Shown here: positions 5,580 through 5,871 of the stretch, piece after piece
Layout of the letters: each line of letters begins with the position of its first letter
How positions within the stretch are numbered: the stretch's first letter is position 1
Origin: Nitratireductor sp.
GTDB taxonomy: Bacteria; Pseudomonadota; Alphaproteobacteria; Rhizobiales; Rhizobiaceae
Length of the DNA: 5,871 nt
NCBI GenBank assembly: GCA_020441735.1
Contig: JAGRLQ010000262.1
Coordinates: 1 to 5,871, forward strand
Direction of reading: 5' to 3'
Made by a program: the position numbers and the translations under genes
Notes under the pieces: generated by a model
Told to the model about the DNA's origin: nothing
What the model saw: only the letters and a program-made list of their open reading frames with translations
The model's database searches: none

Positions 5580-5871
5580 GTGGCCAAAAATCCAGCCCCT
5601 AAAACCACTTCCGCCAAACCGCGCAATCCCAAGAAGCCCGATGCGCCTGCTGCCATCCGGCTGCGCAAGGTCGATCTCGCCCTCGGGGATGCGGCTTCCC
5701 GGGTCCATGTATTGAAGGAAATCGACCTCGATGTGGCGCAGGGCGAGTCGGTTGGCATTGTCGGGCCCTCGGGTTCCGGCAAGTCGACATTGCTGATGGT
5801 GCTGGGCGGGCTCGAGCGGGCTGACAGTGGCGAGATCGAGGTTGCGGGCGAAAGCCTTGCCGGCAAGAGCG
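5580..5871 (+). CDS. ABC transporter ATP-binding protein, LolD/YbbA type (5' part, cut by window end)
   Basis: This is the nucleotide-binding subunit of an ABC system of the LolD/MacB/YbbA class, which usually powers extraction or export at the inner membrane together with a FtsX-like permease encoded next to it. Only the first 97 residues are present. After a Lys/Pro/Ala-rich basic tail (2-25) the ATPase fold begins at IRLRKVDLAL (26-35), then VLKEIDLDVAQGESVGIVG, and Walker A GPSGSGKST at 62-70 followed by LLMVLGGLERADSGEI, a segment characteristic of LolD/YbbA proteins. Signature, Walker B and H-loop lie beyond the window. The start is GTG 5580, with GGAG (5571-5574) 5 nt upstream; the nearby ATG 5569 is out of frame. 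Divergence from a TesA-like gene favours the YbbA subgroup, which would predict a YbbP-like permease downstream. Confidence 0.9.
   Translation, partial: MAKNPAPKTTSAKPRNPKKPDAPAAIRLRKVDLALGDAASRVHVLKEIDLDVAQGESVGIVGPSGSGKSTLLMVLGGLERADSGEIEVAGESLAGKS

Overview
The window looks like a chromosomal housekeeping segment from an alphaproteobacterium, most likely a member of the Rhizobiaceae (Agrobacterium/Rhizobium group). The reasons are the GC-rich codon use, the character of the proteins, and the gene order mtaB-ftsY-yciB, which I recall as typical of that group. No mobile element, CRISPR array, rRNA or tRNA gene is visible. There are five complete genes and one truncated gene.

Left part (1-204) is non-coding as far as I can tell. 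It holds two adjacent stem-loops and a repeated 10-mer ahead of mtaB. Positions 205-3968 carry three forward genes in close succession, probably one transcript: mtaB (tRNA ms2t6A37 methylthiotransferase), ftsY (signal recognition particle receptor GTPase) and yciB (inner-membrane protein, septation protein A/IspZ family). The gaps are 9 nt and 32 nt. The FtsY here has a very long, low-complexity N-terminal A domain rich in Ala, Glu and Lys, followed by an acidic linker, ahead of an ordinary NG GTPase domain.

Right part (3979-5457) carries two reverse-strand genes: thpR (RNA 2',3'-cyclic phosphodiesterase of the 2H family), converging on yciB with a 10-nt gap, and upstream of it a secreted GDSL/SGNH arylesterase-type hydrolase similar to TesA. 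Between them lie about 170 nt without a gene, with a perfect 10-bp inverted repeat. A 122-nt divergent intergenic region with several short palindromes separates the hydrolase from a forward ABC transporter ATPase of the LolD/YbbA type, which is cut by the window end. The divergent pairing of a TesA-like esterase with a YbbA-like ATPase resembles the tesA/ybbA arrangement of Escherichia coli.

Functionally, the left cluster joins translation accuracy, co-translational membrane targeting and envelope/division integrity. The right pair suggests envelope export linked to a periplasmic esterase. I see no convincing new biological system. The items worth a second look are the expanded FtsY A domain (with two A7 slippery runs) and the palindromic intergenic regions.
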